Below are positions 14,925 through 17,819 of a stretch of DNA of 17,819 bases, one piece after another. Within the stretch, counting starts at the first letter, position 1; the number at the start of each line of letters is the position of its first letter. The notes beneath the pieces were generated by a model that saw only the letters and a program-made list of their open reading frames with translations, did not search any database and was not told the origin of the DNA. The translations under genes and the position numbers were made by a program. This stretch comes from DTU018 sp029550685 (GTDB lineage Bacteria; Bacillota; Syntrophomonadia; Syntrophomonadales; Syntrophomonadaceae), in NCBI GenBank assembly GCA_035412805.1, contig DAONVO010000044.1, positions 1 to 17,819 of the forward strand. Reading direction: 5' to 3'.

Positions 14925-15398
14925 CTACCGATCTAATATGGTCTCCTTCTTAAAAGACAACAAACTGATTATTATAAACAGAAGGCTTACTAATAGTATT
15001 ATTGCTCGGTATACCCATAAATCAACCATCTCCAGCCAATACTGTATTCGGTTTTCTATTTCACGTTTACTCAACTTATTGATTTGACCATAATACTGTA
15101 AATTGTCCCAGGCATTTAGCTTTAAGTACAAACCATGATTCTCTAATACCGCACCTGCTTTAGCCCGTACAATATCACCCTGGCGTGGCATGCTGTAACC
15201 CAACACCCTTATGGTCCCGGCCGAAGGACGGAGTAACCCCAATAACAAGCGAAGAGTCGTAGTTTTCCCGGCTCCATCATGCCCAAGTAAACCAAAGATT
15301 TCTTCGTTATAGATTTCTAATTGTAGATCTTTAACGGCTGTTCTCTGTCGAAAATGACGTGTTAATCCTGAGCATTCCACGGCTTTATCATGTGCCAT
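14925..15398 (-). pseudogene. ABC transporter ATPase N-terminus fused to a permease C-terminus
   Basis: 157 aa with an ATG and GGAGG RBS, so it may still be translated. Residues 1-128 are an ABC ATPase N-terminal half: GLTRHFRQRTAVKDLQLEI, Walker A GHDGAGKTT (39-47) and the Q-loop region; the LSGGQ signature, Walker B and switch His are absent. From about residue 129 the sequence abruptly becomes a single membrane helix ending in FKKETILDR, like the C-terminus of an ABC-2 type permease. The simplest reading is an in-frame deletion (junction near 15014) that removed the rest of the ATPase gene and most of the permease gene. Non-functional as a transporter. Remnants of a histidine kinase follow directly. 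Confidence 0.85.
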
Positions 15399-15476
15399 CG
15401 AAATCCTCCATTTAACCTATCTCAGGTACTGCTGTCTCTCTTAAAAAAAATGAGTAAAGGTTCAACTATAAAAATT

Positions 15477-15722
15477 TTATATTATAGCAATACCCATTAC
15501 TACCATTATGTGGCATATTATCAATGGTGTCTGACATAAATAAGCAACTAGTGGTGCAATAATGATAGTCACAATTATAGGATCAGGGTGATTTCTTTCA
15601 TTGATGTTAGTCCAGTTCTGAATATTGGTTCTAGGCTTTTCCGGTAAATGGTCGAATAGCTTTTTGGTGATGTTGGCTGAAAAAATAAATCCGGCATCCC
15701 ATCTCTTGGAATACCGGTAATC
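15477..15722 (-). pseudogene. Start-less open frame with membrane-like C-terminus
   Basis: 81 sense codons without a stop or a usable start on the minus strand. They begin DYRYSKRWDAGFIFSANITK and end in two hydrophobic stretches (PIIVTIIIAPLVAYL, LIICHIMVVMGIAII). The frame opens immediately after a TAA at 15723-15725, next to the stop of the upstream gene. No RBS or start codon precedes it. It may be the 3' remnant of a membrane protein gene, perhaps from the same lost transporter locus; I do not recognise the family, and a chance open frame is possible. Confidence 0.35.
15481..15489 (-). promoter_or_regulatory. Possible extended -10 promoter for the ABC fusion gene
   Basis: The minus strand reads TGCTATAAT about 80 nt before the ATG. 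No good -35 is seen. It overlaps the end of the start-less open frame 15477-15722. Confidence 0.35.
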
Positions 15723-15725
15723 TTA

Positions 15726-16937
15726 CTAATCCGTTGACAGCATTTCTTTTATATCGTTTGGAACCTCTGGCACTAGTATGTTCTGTCTATAATCATCCCA
15801 ACTTATATAATTACTCACATTAGGGACGGTAACCGGCTGATCTAAATCATATATATAATAATAACCTGTCGTTTCCGTTTTTGTTTGTATTCCAGTCTCT
15901 GGCAGAAGCGAAAGAGATGTTCTCTCCAACTTAATAGATAGTAATTCAAAGCTGGATTGATTAATATAAAGATCGTAAACTACGGAAGTGCAGCGTATAT
16001 ATTCGGATGTTGCTTGTTGCTGGTCATTAAATTTTTCCCGTCCATGTTCACTAACGACCCTAACAGTCCAGCATTCCTGCCCATCTATAGTGCAATCATC
16101 GGCAAAACTAATAATTGCCCCAGCATCACACAGTCTCTCAATTTCCTTCACCGGTTCGTAAGCCTGTAGAAATGCTTCCAATAGGGCCTGGCTATCTTTC
16201 CCGGATGTGTCCTTTTTTACCCATCCCTCAGGGAGGGTATAGAACTCACTCTCATCTGTAATCACATGTTCATTAATGATAGGCTCTGACGAGCTAGTCT
16301 CCGGATGTGGTGACAAATCTTCTATAAGTACACTAGTTTTCGCATGTGCCAGAACCGGATTCCTCTGGACCGCCAAATCCAAAACCCTGAATTCCTTCAA
16401 GGATTGGTCAGGAATACCCAGATCTGTTTTATCATTAAATTCAGCTTTAATTTTGTATGTATTGTGCTCCGTTAATACCTGGTTGGACTTGAGCATAACC
16501 TCTTTCGGAGTCATGCCTTTGCGGGTCTCAAGATAAGTAACTGCCACTGTCCGAGTTTGAGGTTGCCATTCCACTTCAACCCCTAATGCCTCCATTACTG
16601 ACCTGAGAGGCACCATAACCTCTTCATCAACTATCTTGGGTGCCGCTGCCAGGTTATAAGTCTTTCCGTTCAACTTTGCAGTGGTTTGGCCTGCCATCAA
16701 GTCTAATTTGATATTATTTTTGGACAAGACACATAGATTACCTTCGATTAAAACAGTACCCCCTATGACCCTAGACACATAGTCGAGCCCGATCATGGTC
16801 ACACCGTTCTCCAAGTACGCCGGCGTTAACGGAGAGTAGCTTTTACCGTTAATGCTTAAGGTAACATCCGCATAGGCCGGAGCAGTCCCTATTAGTAAAA
16901 AGATGGTAACCAACGGTATAAGTATTCTTTTATGCAT
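15726..16937 (-). CDS. Secreted protein with copper amine oxidase N-terminal-like (stalk) domain
   Basis: 403 aa; the ATG has AGGAGG seven bases upstream. The signal peptide (1-23) ends at AYA before DVTLSI. Residues about 24-140 match the 'copper amine oxidase N-terminal' repeat domain: SINGKSY, PAYLENGVTMIGLDYVSRVIGG and KIVDEEVMVPLRSVMEALGVEVEW, followed by TRTVAVTY. The remainder (about 150-403) has no recognised motif; it may resemble lipoprotein-like domains that follow a leading helix (MTPKEVMLKSNQVL). It is not an amine oxidase: no catalytic domain is present. Probably a cell-wall-associated or extracytoplasmic protein, common in clostridia. No operon partner is visible; flanking sequences are degenerate. 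Confidence 0.85.
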   Translation of the reverse strand: MHKRILIPLVTIFLLIGTAPAYADVTLSINGKSYSPLTPAYLENGVTMIGLDYVSRVIGGTVLIEGNLCVLSKNNIKLDLMAGQTTAKLNGKTYNLAAAPKIVDEEVMVPLRSVMEALGVEVEWQPQTRTVAVTYLETRKGMTPKEVMLKSNQVLTEHNTYKIKAEFNDKTDLGIPDQSLKEFRVLDLAVQRNPVLAHAKTSVLIEDLSPHPETSSSEPIINEHVITDESEFYTLPEGWVKKDTSGKDSQALLEAFLQAYEPVKEIERLCDAGAIISFADDCTIDGQECWTVRVVSEHGREKFNDQQQATSEYIRCTSVVYDLYINQSSFELLSIKLERTSLSLLPETGIQTKTETTGYYYIYDLDQPVTVPNVSNYISWDDYRQNILVPEVPNDIKEMLSTD

Positions 16938-17009
16938 TTACCTCCTGGTTACTAAAATCCACACAGTCCATGTCGACAGTGAACCAAAAAAAGTTGAGGG
17001 ATGACAAGT

Positions 17010-17248
17010 TTAATAGACCACTTTTTTCTTTGTAAAGTAGACTGTAACCAGGTCAACACCTCCCTTTTCTTCATAAATGAAATCATCACATGCTGTGAGC
17101 GATATATCTTCCTCTTCGATGCTTCTTATTTTTAGCATTTTGGGCGCTTCGAATCCATTAATTTCTATATCTGTTCCACATTGGTATTCATAAATCCCAA
17201 TTTACGGTAATCCTTTAGAGCTGTCAAGACTACTTCGCTGATTTGAAA
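17010..17248 (-). pseudogene. Frame-broken gene remnant of unknown family
   Basis: Two minus-strand frames look coding in succession. The first gives QISEVVLTALKDYRKLG (17165-17248 frame). The second gives IYEYQCGTDIEINGFEAPKM followed by about 40 more charged, stop-free residues, ending ...VDLVTVYFTKKKVVY at 17010. They fit end to end with a one-base shift near 17195. No start codon or RBS is seen. The product is not recognised; the gene appears truncated at its 5' side by the recombinase remnant. Confidence 0.4.
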
Positions 17249-17249
17249 T

Positions 17250-17416
17250 TAACTGCTTGGCATGGGGAAAACGCTTAAAGAAACGTTTTACATGTCCTGT
17301 AATCGTTTATGGGTAGTTTCCCTTAGGCCTTGTACCCGTTTCCAGTAAATAAACTGTTCCAGCATTTGTTGTACTGTTGGAGTTTGCCGTTGCAAATTGA
17401 TAACTTTTTTATGCAA
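17250..17416 (-). pseudogene. Tyrosine recombinase (integrase) N-terminal remnant
   Basis: From a TTG at 17414-17416 the minus strand reads HKKVINLQRQTPTVQQMLEQ, then FIYWKRVQGLRETTHKRLQD and a stop. Shifted by one base it continues HVKRFFKRFPHAKQ. The pattern L-x-x-F-x-x-W-K-x-x-Q-G-L-x-x-x-T-x-x-x-[YR]-x-x-H-V-x-x-F-F is the SAM-like core-binding N-terminal domain of phage or transposon tyrosine recombinases. The frameshift and the lack of any catalytic domain make it a relic. It starts right after the terminator-like hairpin downstream of tRNA-Sec. Confidence 0.65.
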
Positions 17417-17459
17417 AATAAAAACCCCTCTCACTATGTTTCCCAAGTGAAATAGGGGT
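17414..17459 (-). terminator. Terminator-like hairpin downstream of selC
   Basis: On the minus strand ACCCCT...CACT pairs with AGTG..AGGGGT, followed by TTTTATTTTG. It lies about 145 nt after tRNA-Sec and could end the selC transcript. It may instead belong to the mobile element that carried the recombinase. Confidence 0.65.
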
Positions 17460-17472
17460 CTACACCGCTGAA

Positions 17473-17509
17473 TCCAGTCATGTTACTTGACCTTTTTAGG
17501 TTTACTGGA
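17473..17509. repeat. Nested inverted repeat between selC and the recombinase remnant
   Basis: TCCAGT (17473-17478) and ACTGGA (17504-17509) enclose a second small hairpin ACCT-TTTT-AGGT (17490-17501). Possibly a mobile element end or part of the selC 3' trailer. Confidence 0.4.
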
Positions 17510-17604
17510 CTCTTATATTTTCAGATGTTTCAGGTCCTATTACAGTAGCAATCATGTTCTCAGATTATGATAGTTTCGTGCTATAAACGCCTTTATTTCA
17601 AAAT

Positions 17605-17702
17605 TGGCGGAGGCGTGTGCGAATCGAACACACCAACGGCAGGATCACTACCGCTCGGCTGGATTTGAAGTCCAGGCGGCCCACCAGGACCGATCCGCCT
17701 CC
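17605..17702 (-). tRNA. selC: tRNA-Sec (anticodon UCA)
   Basis: 98 nt including an encoded CCA. The long acceptor arm GGAGGCGG pairs with ACGCCUCC (seven clean pairs, the eighth being G opposite A). The D-stem is 6 bp (CGGUCC/GGGCCG) with a 4-nt loop UGGU. The anticodon loop CUUCAAA carries UCA at 17666-17668. The variable arm is long (AGCGGUA/UGCCGUU), and the T-arm is GUGUG-UUCGAUU-CGCAC. These are the hallmarks of bacterial tRNA-Sec, which is charged with serine, converted to selenocysteinyl-tRNA using selenophosphate from SelD, and delivered by SelB to UGA codons. Its strong promoter is just upstream. selA and selB are not in the window. Confidence 0.96.
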
Positions 17703-17721
17703 GCATCATTACCGCTAATAG

Positions 17722-17750
17722 AGTATATAATCCAAATCAAGCTTTGTCAA
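17722..17750 (-). promoter_or_regulatory. Strong promoter for selC
   Basis: TTGACA (17745-17750) and TATACT (17722-17727) are 17 bases apart on the minus strand. Transcription would start near 17715, about a dozen bases before the mature tRNA. A second TTGACA occurs further upstream without a matching -10. Confidence 0.88.
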
Positions 17751-17819
17751 ATGAATCGACTGCATGGTCTGTGTCAAGATTTAGTAGGGGGAACTCCTGG
17801 TCTTAGAAAAATAATATTT

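Noticed and set aside
1..17819. CRISPR array or anti-phage defence system
   Set aside because: No regularly spaced repeats and no cas or known defence-type genes were seen.

Overview
The window looks like a chromosomal segment from an anaerobic, endospore-forming member of the class Clostridia. Base composition is moderate, and the gene types resemble Syntrophomonas-like organisms (inference). Supporting signs are a spore-former-type Lon protease (LonC), a secreted YkwD-like CAP protein, a tryptophan T-box, a C+ (zinc-ribbon-like) ribosomal protein S18, strong sigma-A-type promoters, GGAGG ribosome binding sites with frequent GTG/TTG starts, and a selenocysteine system (tRNA-Sec plus a selenocysteine-containing SelD).

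Right to left on the minus strand, 11237 to 1 is a dense housekeeping block. It starts with a CvpA-family membrane protein, an M18 aminopeptidase, SelD (which reads through an internal UGA), a DUF951 protein and a small unknown protein. Next comes the rpsF-ssb-rpsR operon with its own promoter, a structured leader and a terminator. A MazG-like protein, a DUF2232/YybS membrane protein split into two overlapping frames, rplI and lonC follow. After these lies an independent transcription unit with a perfect-spacing promoter, a Trp (UGG) T-box leader and trpB-trpA. The first 14 codons of purA, with their own strong promoter, run off the left edge.

The plus strand carries three genes between 11453 and 14500: a VTT/TVP38-type membrane protein with a strong terminator, a eukaryotic-type hexokinase (unusual in bacteria), and an exported proline-rich CAP/SCP protein followed by a terminator.

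From about 14560 to 17460 the region is low in intact genes and looks like a gene graveyard. On the minus strand there is a 25-residue scrap of a histidine kinase and an ABC ATPase N-terminus fused in frame to what looks like an ABC permease C-terminus. There is also a start-less membrane-like reading frame, one intact secreted 'copper amine oxidase N-terminal-like' protein, and frame-broken remnants including the N-terminus of a tyrosine recombinase. Just upstream of the recombinase relic lies the tRNA-Sec gene (selC), with a near-consensus promoter.

Two functional links stand out. Both SelD, which makes selenophosphate, and tRNA-Sec, which receives the selenocysteine, are encoded here, and SelD itself needs selenocysteine insertion to be made. 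The tryptophan synthase genes stand alone under tRNA-Trp-sensing control, with no other trp genes in the window.
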